NCBI RefSeq assembly: GCF_000245755.1 | Contig: NZ_JH601088.1 | Span: forward strand, 1,171,782-1,235,781 | Origin: Helcococcus kunzii ATCC 51366 | GTDB taxonomy: Bacteria; Bacillota; Clostridia; Tissierellales; Peptoniphilaceae | Length of the DNA: 64,000 nucleotides | Direction of reading: 5' to 3' | Shown: positions 1 to 8,984 of the stretch, one piece after another | How positions within the stretch are numbered: position 1 is the first letter of the stretch | Layout: each line of letters starts with the position of its first letter | Translations under genes and position numbers: made by a program | The notes under the pieces: generated by a model | What the model was told of the DNA's origin: nothing | What the model saw: only the letters and a program-made list of their open reading frames with translations | Databases searched by the model: none

Positions 1-3000
1 CCAAGTAAATTCTCTCATCATTATATCCATGTGATCATGTATCAATGTTTCTCCACCTTCATATAAGATATAGAACTTATTTGCCTCTTTATCTTCTTCC
101 AATGAAGAATACCAGAATAAACCGTGAGAAATTATTTTTGATTTATAAAAATCTATATTTCCATCATTAACTTTTCCGATATATATTTTACCGTCAAGTC
201 TTTCATTCGAATGTGCAGATGATGGAGCAGTCATTAATACATATTCCTCTTCTTTATAATGTGTGTGTACTAATGATAGTTGACAGTTTGACTGACTTTC
301 AATATTTGCATCTATCAACACATCTTCAAAGCTTTCTCCATTATCTTTACTGGTTGCAATTTGAATGTGAACAGGTCTTCCATTAAAACTATTTCTAACA
401 AATAGCTTAACTTCACCATTATCTAACTCAACAGCTTGACTCTCGCCAGCTTGATAGAAATAATTAAACTCAGTTTTATCATCAATAATTTCACCGTTTA
501 CATTTCTACCATCATTTACGGATTTACCCCTATGCCATGTCTTACCATTATCATCAGAATATATAAAGCATGAGCTTTGTCTACCATATTCATTCGTAAA
601 ATATGTTGGTACTAAAATCCTTCCATTTTCAAACGTCAATCCTCTTCCTGGAGCAACTCCGAAGAATTTCATCCATTCTTCCTTTATCTGAGGATTTAAA
701 TCAATTGGTTCAGTCCATGTTTTACCATCATCATAAGATTTTGTCATAATGATATGTGATGTTTGTTGGATGAAAAATTTATCATTCTTTAAGAAAATAT
801 TCCCGATGTGATTTCCATCTTTATCTAAAATATCACCGACTCTTCTATTTTCATCTTTTTTAATTATTACAGAAAAATCAGTTTCTTCACCATCAATTGT
901 CAAAATCTTATTATCCTTTAGATAAAATATTGTATTATCTTTACTATATAAAGCTAAATATTTTTCACCATGTTTTTTAATATATCCAGATCCTGGCTCT
1001 TTAATTGAAAAGAACCCCTTTGATTCTGGAAATGCTGTTGTAAAGGCAAAAATAGTTCCTTCTTTATCTTGTAAAACAACTGGGTCTATTACAAAGGCGG
1101 ATTTATCTCCAAGATCTAAATCAACCGGCCATATCAAATAGTCTGGCATCTTGCCACCATCTTGATCAACTGGGTCAATTATCACATGACTTTCACCAAA
1201 TTCTCTTTCGCTTTTTTCTTTTCTCTTCACTACTAAATCAATATTTCCCCAGTCAAATTGATGTTCATTTCTCTTATCAGAAAAAGCAAGCATTGTACCT
1301 TCTTTTGTATATAAAATAGCAGGAATTCTATATGATTTAGAATCATCTAAACCTCTATAGAAAATCTTCTTCGCATTAGAAATATTTCTATTTTTTTCAA
1401 AAGGTCTATCCATATACTCTTTTAATCTTTTTATAATTGGTTTAATCCTTAATATAGAAGTTTCTGAAAGACTCATTCTTCTATTTGTCTTAGGATCAGA
1501 AACTATTGGATGCTTATTATATTTTTCATAATACATCGCTGCAATATTATATAATCTTTGGCCAATCTCTTTTTGTCCTTCTTCTAAAGCTAAGAATGCA
1601 TCAATATAATATATTCCTGAAAGCAATAATTCTTTAAATGTATAGAAGAATGGCTTAACTTCATTTACTAATTCTTCTTCTTTAGATTTAGCAAAATATC
1701 TATCTACAGTCTTTACTAAGTCTTCAAATTTTTCTCTTAATTCATAAACAACAGACTTAAATTCTGAAACAAGCATATTATCAATTGAATTAAAGAATTT
1801 CTTTTCAATTTCTATAAAATCCTCTGATTCACTTAATCCTACAATACCTTGTCTTATCTTTTCATCTTGATTTGCCATATGAGATGAAATTATTCTTAAT
1901 TCTTCATATGCATGTTTATCTATATACTTAAAGGAATCAGCCCAAGATTTATCGCAATCAAAAGCTTCCATATTCCATGAATAATCAGACACAGCAAAAA
2001 TAGCAACTTTAGATGCATTTGCTTGCTGCATTGGATTAGTAACAAGGCCAACAATATTGTCTACACCTTTTTCTAGCATTTCGCCTTTTCCCATATATAA
2101 TTTTTTATAATCATGATCAATATCATTCACAGGCCAGTTTAACCAGAAAAATGGATCTCTTCTTACCTTATTGTGTCCTGAAAATTCCTCAAATATTTCC
2201 TTTGTTTTATATTCATCAACATCTTCTTTTCTCACTGGTGTACAAGTTTCTCTTCCAGTGAAGAATATATGCACATCGTCTGGAAATCCATCAGTATATG
2301 CATTAAGTTCTTCTGCATCCCATGCCCATGTCAGCACATAAGATCCTGGGCAGAATAAAAAGTCGTATAAATCGCCTTTTTCTTGCTTCCAATTAGATAA
2401 TTCTCTCATTACATTAACAACTACTCTATGAGGAAGTTTCCCTACATCATCCGCTAACACACCAAATTGTCTTATACCAATTTCATATAATTGATTTAAT
2501 TTTTTTATTAAGACTTCTATTGCCTCATTAAAGTTTTCCTCTGTTATTGGTTCAGATTGCACTTTAAAAGGCGCAATAGTGTATACAAAACGATTCTTAT
2601 ATTTTCTACCATATTCCGCCATTATCTTAAGATTTTCTAAATCTTTTTCTGGATATTGCTCTCTCCATTTATCTCTATGATAAGGATCATCTTTTGGTGC
2701 ATATATAAATAAATTATTTTTAAATTTAGAACCAAATTTTAACAGTTCAATTTTATTTTTCCAAGACCATGGTACTCCATAAAAGCCTTCAATTATCCCT
2801 CTATACTTCACATCTGCATAATCATCTATTTCTAAAGACTCTATATTATTATCAGATTGAGTTAAAATAATTTCTAATGTTTCTAAAGCATAAAATAAAG
2901 CATCATTATTCTTATATTCAATGGTGATATTGTCACTAGAAATTATCAAAGAGTATTGATCAAACTTATGAAAATCTTCATTTCTACCAATTTTTAACTC

Positions 3001-3177
3001 TAAATCTGAATCATCTGATATTTCAATAGATTTAGAAGAAAATATTTCTTTGATTTTTGACTTATTTACTTCATCTACATCTTTATCTAATATAACCTTA
3101 ATATTTTCTTTTAGCTCTAATTTTTCTCCTAAATACCTTATATTATGTGGTATTGGATAAATTTCATAACTAGACAT
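1..3177 (-). CDS. GH84-GH33 fusion: beta-N-acetylglucosaminidase plus sialidase (partial, runs off the left edge)
   Basis: I translated this frame directly; 1059 codons are visible and the 3' end lies beyond base 1. The N-terminal part reads as GH84: a small alpha/beta domain (about 1-115), then a barrel with the GFYGVPW motif near residue 130 and the catalytic Asp pair in LADDVG near 240, then a helical bundle (about 430-590). The C-terminal part reads as a GH33 sialidase: YRIPAIL with the first Arg of the Arg triad near 612, and three Asp boxes (SYDDGKTW about 812, SDDNGKTW about 872, SKDNGESF about 940). Family knowledge: GH84 removes beta-GlcNAc and GH33 removes terminal sialic acid. The start ATG at 3177 overlaps the stop of the upstream beta-galactosidase by 8 bases, which implies translational coupling. 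No signal peptide is visible. The fusion architecture is unusual. Confidence 0.85.
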   Translation of the reverse strand, partial: MSSYEIYPIPHNIRYLGEKLELKENIKVILDKDVDEVNKSKIKEIFSSKSIEISDDSDLELKIGRNEDFHKFDQYSLIISSDNITIEYKNNDALFYALETLEIILTQSDNNIESLEIDDYADVKYRGIIEGFYGVPWSWKNKIELLKFGSKFKNNLFIYAPKDDPYHRDKWREQYPEKDLENLKIMAEYGRKYKNRFVYTIAPFKVQSEPITEENFNEAIEVLIKKLNQLYEIGIRQFGVLADDVGKLPHRVVVNVMRELSNWKQEKGDLYDFLFCPGSYVLTWAWDAEELNAYTDGFPDDVHIFFTGRETCTPVRKEDVDEYKTKEIFEEFSGHNKVRRDPFFWLNWPVNDIDHDYKKLYMGKGEMLEKGVDNIVGLVTNPMQQANASKVAIFAVSDYSWNMEAFDCDKSWADSFKYIDKHAYEELRIISSHMANQDEKIRQGIVGLSESEDFIEIEKKFFNSIDNMLVSEFKSVVYELREKFEDLVKTVDRYFAKSKEEELVNEVKPFFYTFKELLLSGIYYIDAFLALEEGQKEIGQRLYNIAAMYYEKYNKHPIVSDPKTNRRMSLSETSILRIKPIIKRLKEYMDRPFEKNRNISNAKKIFYRGLDDSKSYRIPAILYTKEGTMLAFSDKRNEHQFDWGNIDLVVKRKEKSEREFGESHVIIDPVDQDGGKMPDYLIWPVDLDLGDKSAFVIDPVVLQDKEGTIFAFTTAFPESKGFFSIKEPGSGYIKKHGEKYLALYSKDNTIFYLKDNKILTIDGEETDFSVIIKKDENRRVGDILDKDGNHIGNIFLKNDKFFIQQTSHIIMTKSYDDGKTWTEPIDLNPQIKEEWMKFFGVAPGRGLTFENGRILVPTYFTNEYGRQSSCFIYSDDNGKTWHRGKSVNDGRNVNGEIIDDKTEFNYFYQAGESQAVELDNGEVKLFVRNSFNGRPVHIQIATSKDNGESFEDVLIDANIESQSNCQLSLVHTHYKEEEYVLMTAPSSAHSNERLDGKIYIGKVNDGNIDFYKSKIISHGLFWYSSLEEDKEANKFYILYEGGETLIHDHMDIMMREFTW

Positions 3178-6100
3178 CTTCTCTCCTAACGATAATTTTT
3201 ATTTCTTTTGATTTATCTTCTGACTTCACAATAAAGTTTATATCATCTTCTTCTGAAATACCATCTATCCTTGTGATGGCAGCATTATTTGTGGCTTTTA
3301 GTTCAACGTTTTTTACATCTCTACCAATATAATATACTGATTTTTCTTCTGAGTACTTTTGTACATTATCATCAGCAATTATATCAACTTCGAAATTGTC
3401 ATGTTCCTTTACAACTTTCCCAAAAGCCTTTATTTCACTGATACCAAGACTTCTATTTTCTTGAGCTATCATATTTACTCTTATTGCGAAAGTTTGAATG
3501 TCTCCAAATTCAAAAACTCTTACAAATTCATGCTCTCCAATTTTTTCATTTATTGATGTAATTCTTGTCCAATTTTCATCTTTTGCCATCTCATGCTCTA
3601 ATTCAGCAATATTTTCATAATTTTTTGGTAATGTTATTTGATCTTTATTGTAAAATTCTAAGAAATATTCTGAAGGCATTGATATATCATCATCTTCAAA
3701 CGCAAAGAAAACTTCAATTTTATTTAGGTTAAATTTAGTTAACTCTCCTGCACGTCCAAACAATATACCAGCCCAATCTTTTTCTCTAAAATCATCTGAA
3801 ATATTTGTCCATCTATCTAAAAATGTTTTATCAAATGATGCAATTTCGTTATTTAATAATTTTGTAGAATCTGTGGAATTATGTTTCTTGTTTGTATATG
3901 AAGCTATACCTGCTGGTATTTCAGAACCATTCCAAGCTCTGGCATAATTTTCACTATATACAATACTATTATCATCTTCTCCTACAAATCTAATATTCAT
4001 TATTGGTTCAAATTTAGAATCTGTAATCTTACCAATTAATTTCACATTATCTACATCTATTTTTTCAGCATCAAAAATTTCACCATTTTCGGAATTATAC
4101 CAATTTTGTATTGGTTTAACTCTAGCTTCTCCAGAGCTATGATAAATATTAGCATTTTGAGGTAAGTATATATTTTTAGAACCTTTAATAAATGCTCCAC
4201 TGAAATTTTCCACAGCGATAAAATCATTAACTCTAATTTGACCTTCTACTGACAAACCTTCTATTTCACCATGAATATCATATTTACCTATCTCTTTAAT
4301 ATTTTTAATCTTATCAATATCCCAGTTCACTTTTTCAAATTTCTTAAATCTGTTTTCAGTGGTTACTCTAACTTTTTCGGGAAGTACAATATCCTGACCT
4401 TTAGAAATTGAGATATTTACATCATCTATTTCAATTATTTCCTTTTCTGATAAGGTCTTTATTTTACTACCTAGTTTATTTTCAAATTCTTCTTCGAATT
4501 TTTCTACTCTATTTTCTACACTAAAATTAATCTCATCTGATTTTAATCCTTCTGATGTAGCTTTTAATGAAACCTCTCCAATTTCATGTAATTTTAATAT
4601 AACAATACCTGAACCACTAAAAGATCTTCTAAACCATTTTCCATTTTTGTCCGCTTTATATCTTTCTTGAGAAGCGGCATTACCATTATCTACCCCAATG
4701 ATTTCAGCATTTTCACTACAGAAAAATTCAACTAGATTATCTGCAGTCGGCACAATATTTCCATTTTTATCGCAAATATCAAATCTAATATATGCTAGAT
4801 CATCTAGATTATGGATATTTTCTTCTAATGTAAGATTGATGTTGTTAGCTTCTTCTGATGTTACCACTTTATCAGTTTTAGACACTTCACCTTTTTCATC
4901 ATACCCAACAGCTACAAGTTCTCCTTTTTCAAATGGTACTAACCATTCTAAAAATAGTTCTCTTTCAGAATTACCTTCAAGATATTCTCTACCGTATTCT
5001 GTCATCTTAGTATTAAAGGTCTTTTTACCTAAAGATTTACCATTTAAAAATAGCTCTATTTCTTTAATATTTGAATACACTCTCACTGGTACAATATTGT
5101 CATCACGTTTTAAGTCTGTACCTTGTTTTTTTAATAAATCTAGATCTTCAAAGTTCCAATGTGGTAAAATTTTCAAAACTTTTTCTTTTTCATTATTAAG
5201 CCATTGAGATTGATATAAGTAGAAATCACTCTTAGGTAAACCTGCACTATCTACAATCCCAAAGAATGAGGAAGTTACTGGAGCTCCAAGATTTTCCTCG
5301 TTATGCCAAGGTGTTGGCTCTCCTATATAATCAAATCCAGTCCAAATAAATTGTCCAGCATAATATTTTCTATCTCTATCAAAAATCCAGGAATCTGCCG
5401 CAGTTCTTCCCCAGCCTACTCTATCATTACCATAATCAGACATTTGATATGCTCTATTTACTTTATCAGCATTTCCTGTCGCAACACTATCTAATTTTTC
5501 TGGTTGATAATAAACTCCTCTACTCTTTACTGCTGATGAAGTTTCCGCTCCATAAAGTTTCCATTCCGGCTTATTTTCATGTAAATAATCAGAATTGGAT
5601 TCAGCGTAATTTAAACCTACAATATCTAATTCATCAGCAATTTTCGCATTAAACGCTTCTAAGTCTCTACTCCAGCTAAATTTATTTTCTCCAATAGTCA
5701 CATATCTAGTTTCATCAACTTCTTTTATCCATTTAACTAGATTTTTTGCCTGTTGTAATCCATAAGAATGTTCTGTTTCTGCAATTTCATTTCCAATTGA
5801 CCACATAAATATTGATGGTGAATTAATATCTCTTCTAACCATCTGTTTTATATCAAACTCTGCCCAAGTTTCATTTTCATCAGCTTGTGGATGAGTTGCC
5901 AATTTATTGAAAAATCTATTGTAGTCATAATCTTTTTTTCTATTTCCATGCCATGTATCAAAGGCTTCTTCTTGTACTAATAACCCCAATTCATCACATA
6001 ATTTTATGAATTCTCTTGATTGAGGATTATGGGAAGTACGGATTGCGTTAACTCCCATTGACTTCATAATCTCTAATTTTCTTCTATCGGCTTGTGGATA

Positions 6101-7036
6101 TAGTTCTGCACCTAATGCTCCATTATCATGATGTAGACATACACCATGTATTTTCACATATTTCCCATTTAATGAAAATCCATCATTACTTGTCCAATCA
6201 AAATATCTATATCCGTATTGTTCAAATTCTTCATCAATCAATTTTTCATCTAAGAAAATTTGAATATGAGCATAATATAGATTTGGGTTTTCAATATCCC
6301 AAAGTTTAATATTATCTAAAGAAAATTCTGTTTCTATGATTTTTTCATTTTTAGCAAATATATCTTCTGTTTTTTCTATAGATTTAACTATCTGCTCTTT
6401 AAAATAGATATCTATTTTATATCTGATTTTTTCATCAAAATCTGATACATTGTTTAACAATAATTTTATCTTTGTATCAGCCCTATTTTCTTGTATTTTA
6501 GGCGTTTGTATAATAAGAGAATTTTCTTTAATATGAATCTTTTCAGTAAGTACAATATCTACATTTCTATAAATACCGGATCCTGAATACCATCTTGAGG
6601 AAGGCTGTCTATTAACAACTTTAACTGCTATTGTATTTTTTCCATATCTTAAATAATCTGTCAAATCATAAGAAAACGTATTGTAACCAAATGGATAATT
6701 GCCCACAAGTGTACCATTTACATAGATAAATGAATCCATATAAATTGCACCAAATCTAATGGAAATATTTTTATTGGCTAATTCATCATTTAGATCAAAA
6801 CTTTTTACATACCAGGCAATACCACCATCTAATAGCCCACCCTCATTTCTTGATAATGAATTTTGATTGAAATCATTGTAAATACTCCAGTCATGAGGTA
6901 AATCTACTTTTTTAAAATCTTTTAATGTTTCTTCATTTATATCTTCTATTTCAAGTTTTTCATTTTCATAAAACAACCATTCTTTATTAAAATTATTATA
7001 TTTTTTTATTGGATTAAATAACTGATTTTTAGACAT
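3170..7036 (-). CDS. Large GH2 family beta-galactosidase
   Basis: A 1288-residue protein. The order is a GH2 sugar-binding domain (about 60-190), an Ig-like domain, the catalytic barrel (about 300-600), then Ig-like and carbohydrate-binding-type modules to the end, resembling pneumococcal BgaA. The acid/base Glu is in MWSIGNEIAE (about 414) and the nucleophile Glu in YGAETSS (about 497). The start at 7036 is chosen because AGGAGG lies just upstream; a longer reading from 7105 lacks this. I see no signal peptide and no sorting signal. It is the first gene of an operon with the GH84-GH33 gene. The three activities together could remove sialic acid, galactose and GlcNAc in order from host glycan antennae. 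Substrate linkage is inferred. Confidence 0.88.
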   Translation of the reverse strand: MSKNQLFNPIKKYNNFNKEWLFYENEKLEIEDINEETLKDFKKVDLPHDWSIYNDFNQNSLSRNEGGLLDGGIAWYVKSFDLNDELANKNISIRFGAIYMDSFIYVNGTLVGNYPFGYNTFSYDLTDYLRYGKNTIAVKVVNRQPSSRWYSGSGIYRNVDIVLTEKIHIKENSLIIQTPKIQENRADTKIKLLLNNVSDFDEKIRYKIDIYFKEQIVKSIEKTEDIFAKNEKIIETEFSLDNIKLWDIENPNLYYAHIQIFLDEKLIDEEFEQYGYRYFDWTSNDGFSLNGKYVKIHGVCLHHDNGALGAELYPQADRRKLEIMKSMGVNAIRTSHNPQSREFIKLCDELGLLVQEEAFDTWHGNRKKDYDYNRFFNKLATHPQADENETWAEFDIKQMVRRDINSPSIFMWSIGNEIAETEHSYGLQQAKNLVKWIKEVDETRYVTIGENKFSWSRDLEAFNAKIADELDIVGLNYAESNSDYLHENKPEWKLYGAETSSAVKSRGVYYQPEKLDSVATGNADKVNRAYQMSDYGNDRVGWGRTAADSWIFDRDRKYYAGQFIWTGFDYIGEPTPWHNEENLGAPVTSSFFGIVDSAGLPKSDFYLYQSQWLNNEKEKVLKILPHWNFEDLDLLKKQGTDLKRDDNIVPVRVYSNIKEIELFLNGKSLGKKTFNTKMTEYGREYLEGNSERELFLEWLVPFEKGELVAVGYDEKGEVSKTDKVVTSEEANNINLTLEENIHNLDDLAYIRFDICDKNGNIVPTADNLVEFFCSENAEIIGVDNGNAASQERYKADKNGKWFRRSFSGSGIVILKLHEIGEVSLKATSEGLKSDEINFSVENRVEKFEEEFENKLGSKIKTLSEKEIIEIDDVNISISKGQDIVLPEKVRVTTENRFKKFEKVNWDIDKIKNIKEIGKYDIHGEIEGLSVEGQIRVNDFIAVENFSGAFIKGSKNIYLPQNANIYHSSGEARVKPIQNWYNSENGEIFDAEKIDVDNVKLIGKITDSKFEPIMNIRFVGEDDNSIVYSENYARAWNGSEIPAGIASYTNKKHNSTDSTKLLNNEIASFDKTFLDRWTNISDDFREKDWAGILFGRAGELTKFNLNKIEVFFAFEDDDISMPSEYFLEFYNKDQITLPKNYENIAELEHEMAKDENWTRITSINEKIGEHEFVRVFEFGDIQTFAIRVNMIAQENRSLGISEIKAFGKVVKEHDNFEVDIIADDNVQKYSEEKSVYYIGRDVKNVELKATNNAAITRIDGISEEDDINFIVKSEDKSKEIKIIVRREDV

Positions 7037-7230
7037 TTTCCCTCCTATTATTTTAAAATTATAATAACATATATATACTTGAAAACAAATTCTTAATAAC
7101 GTCATAAAACAGCAAAATAGTAAACCCTAATTCAATATTTTTTATTTAAAAAAGACAATATATGAATGTTTTTATATGAATTTTGAGATATTTCTAAATT
7201 CTTAAACTTTTGTAGATAACGGTATTTACC

Positions 7231-7259
7231 TTGATAAAAACATATTTTTCTTATATGAT
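7231..7259 (+). promoter_or_regulatory. Sigma-A-type promoter for the DUF1622 gene
   Basis: TTGATA (7231-7236) and TATGAT (7254-7259) are separated by 17 bases and lie about 30 bases upstream of the gene. Seen in sequence; not tested. Confidence 0.6.
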
Positions 7260-7291
7260 ATTTGTATTAAGGAAGTTATGTGGAGGGATTA

Positions 7292-7690
7292 ATGGAACAT
7301 TTTCTTGAGACCGTTTTAGATTCGATTGCACCAGTTATTATAATGGCGCTGGAAATTATAGGGATTTTCATTATTTTGTACGGAAGTCTTGCAGCATTAT
7401 ATAACTTTGTGAAAAATAAATTGGATTTAAGAGAAAATAGAACGAAAATAATTTTAGGTGAGGCTTTATCTCTTGGTTTAGAATTTAAGCTTGGGTCCGA
7501 AATTATAAAAACTGTAATTGTTCGTAGTTTAGATGAGCTTATTATACTTGGAATAATTGTAGGATTGAGGGTTGTACTTACTTTACTAATTCATTGGGAA
7601 GTAGAACAAGCCGACTTATCTGATGAATTTAGAATCAATAAAGAAAAAGAAGAAGCTAAAAAATTAATAGCAGAAAAAACAGAGGCGTAA
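7292..7690 (+). CDS. DUF1622 family membrane protein
   Basis: A 132-residue protein with three probable membrane segments and a charged Lys/Glu-rich C-terminal tail. The pattern of a first helix, the LYGSLAALYNF stretch and the LRVVLTLLIHWE segment fits the DUF1622 family, whose function is unknown. I chose ATG 7292 because GGAGG precedes it by 5 bases; a GTG at 7280 is an alternative. A sigma-A-like promoter lies just upstream. It sits 82 bases before the FMN-binding lipoprotein gene in the same direction, but that gene has its own strong ribosome binding site. Confidence 0.75.
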   Translation: MEHFLETVLDSIAPVIIMALEIIGIFIILYGSLAALYNFVKNKLDLRENRTKIILGEALSLGLEFKLGSEIIKTVIVRSLDELIILGIIVGLRVVLTLLIHWEVEQADLSDEFRINKEKEEAKKLIAEKTEA

Positions 7691-7772
7691 ATCGAAACTA
7701 TAATACATATATTAGTTGATTTTTACTAATTTAAATGATATTTTTGTAATATACAATATTAGGAGGATACAT

Positions 7773-8123
7773 ATGAAAAAATTATTATCAATGGCATTAG
7801 CTGCAGTTTTGGTATTTTCACTAGTTGGATGCGGAAATAACGCAAATGATACTAAAGGTGAAGCAAAAACTGAAGCGAAAGTGTTAAAAGGCGAAGCTGA
7901 CGGTTACAAAGGTAAAGTAACAGTAGAAGTTACTAAAGATGGTGACAAAATCACTGACTTAAAAATTGAAGGAAAAGATGAAACTCCTGAAATAGGTCAA
8001 GAAGCTATTAAAACTTTATCAAAGACAATCACAGAAAAAGGTACTACTGAAGGCATAGAAGCTGTTTCTGGTGCTACAGTAACAAGTGAAGCTGTATTTA
8101 AGGCAATTAAAGAAGCTAAATAA
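7773..8123 (+). CDS. FMN-binding domain lipoprotein
   Basis: A 116-residue protein with a lipoprotein signal peptide (lipobox LVGC, so Cys about 20 would be lipidated) and one small FMN-binding domain. SGATVTS near residue 100 matches the region where ApbE-type enzymes attach FMN to a Thr in NqrC, RnfG and PplA. It probably sits on the outer face of the membrane and carries flavin. The start is fixed by AGGAGG eight bases before ATG 7773. It ends at a strong terminator. The ApbE gene in this window (12087) has no signal peptide, so this lipoprotein may need another flavin transferase. Confidence 0.85.
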   Translation: MKKLLSMALAAVLVFSLVGCGNNANDTKGEAKTEAKVLKGEADGYKGKVTVEVTKDGDKITDLKIEGKDETPEIGQEAIKTLSKTITEKGTTEGIEAVSGATVTSEAVFKAIKEAK

Positions 8124-8135
8124 TAATCTTTATAG

Positions 8136-8182
8136 GCTATTGCATATTGAGTTAAAGGTTAATATGCAATAGCTTTTTTTTT
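8136..8182 (+). terminator. Intrinsic terminator after the FMN-binding lipoprotein gene
   Basis: A 13-bp perfect stem (8136-8148 with 8161-8173) is followed by nine T residues. Confidence 0.9.
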
Positions 8183-8237
8183 GTGAATTTTAAAGATATA
8201 AAAGATATAAGAGAAATAAAAATAAATGGAGTTAATT

Positions 8238-8879
8238 ATGGAAGGAGAAAAATACGTGATAGTTCTTGCAGGTATGATTGGCGCAGGTAAAACAACATAT
8301 ACAAAGTATATTTCCGAATATTTCAATAGTGAGGCTTTTTATGAAAGTGTAGATGATAATCCAATTTTGGAAAAATTTTATAAAGATAAAAGCCGTTGGG
8401 GCTTTGCTTTACAAGTACATTTTCTAAATACAAGATTTAAAAGTATAAAAAGAGCTCTTCAACATAAAAACAATGTGTTAGATAGATCAATTTATGAAGA
8501 TTCTTTATTTACACAAATAAATTTTGAACAAGGAAATATCACAAAAAAAGAAATGGATATCTACAATAGTTTATTAGATAATATGATGGAAGAAATAGAT
8601 GGAATGCCAAAGAAATCACCAGATTTATTAATTTATCTTAGAGGAACATTTGAAAAACATTTGGAACACATCACAAAACGTGGTCGTGATTTTGAACAAT
8701 CCCCAGAACAACTTGAATACTTTAGACATCTACATAGCAAATATGATGAATGGTTCAATAACTACAAAGCAAGTGATACATTAGTTTTTTCAATCGATGA
8801 ATTAAGTATTGAAGATAAAGATGATAGAGAATATATTTTAAAAACAATAGAAAATAAATTGAAAGAAATAAGACAATAG
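8238..8879 (+). CDS. Deoxynucleoside kinase (dAK/dGK family)
   Basis: A 213-residue kinase with a P-loop (GMIGAGKTT) at the N-terminus and the DRSIYED motif in the middle, which contains the base-contacting Arg/Asp region of this family. A lid-type segment (ITKRGRDFE) follows. It phosphorylates deoxynucleosides for salvage in the cytoplasm. Which base it prefers cannot be read from the sequence. ATG 8238 is preferred because GGAG lies 6 bases upstream; ATG 8226 and GTG 8256 (with AAGGAG upstream) are also possible. It stands alone between two terminators. Confidence 0.85.
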   Translation: MEGEKYVIVLAGMIGAGKTTYTKYISEYFNSEAFYESVDDNPILEKFYKDKSRWGFALQVHFLNTRFKSIKRALQHKNNVLDRSIYEDSLFTQINFEQGNITKKEMDIYNSLLDNMMEEIDGMPKKSPDLLIYLRGTFEKHLEHITKRGRDFEQSPEQLEYFRHLHSKYDEWFNNYKASDTLVFSIDELSIEDKDDREYILKTIENKLKEIRQ

Positions 8880-8899
8880 AAAAATAAATTTTTTATAGA

Positions 8900-8966
8900 A
8901 AAGGAGCCATCAAATCCATAAATACCAGCATTTTGCCAGAAAATACGTATTTATAACAGCTCCTTT
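8900..8966. terminator. Bidirectional terminator between the kinase and the S66 peptidase
   Basis: An 8-bp outer stem (8900-8907 with 8959-8966) encloses a second 8-bp stem (8918-8925 with 8947-8954). A/T runs flank both sides, so it can serve both converging genes. Confidence 0.75.
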
Positions 8967-8984
8967 ATTTATAAAAATTATATT

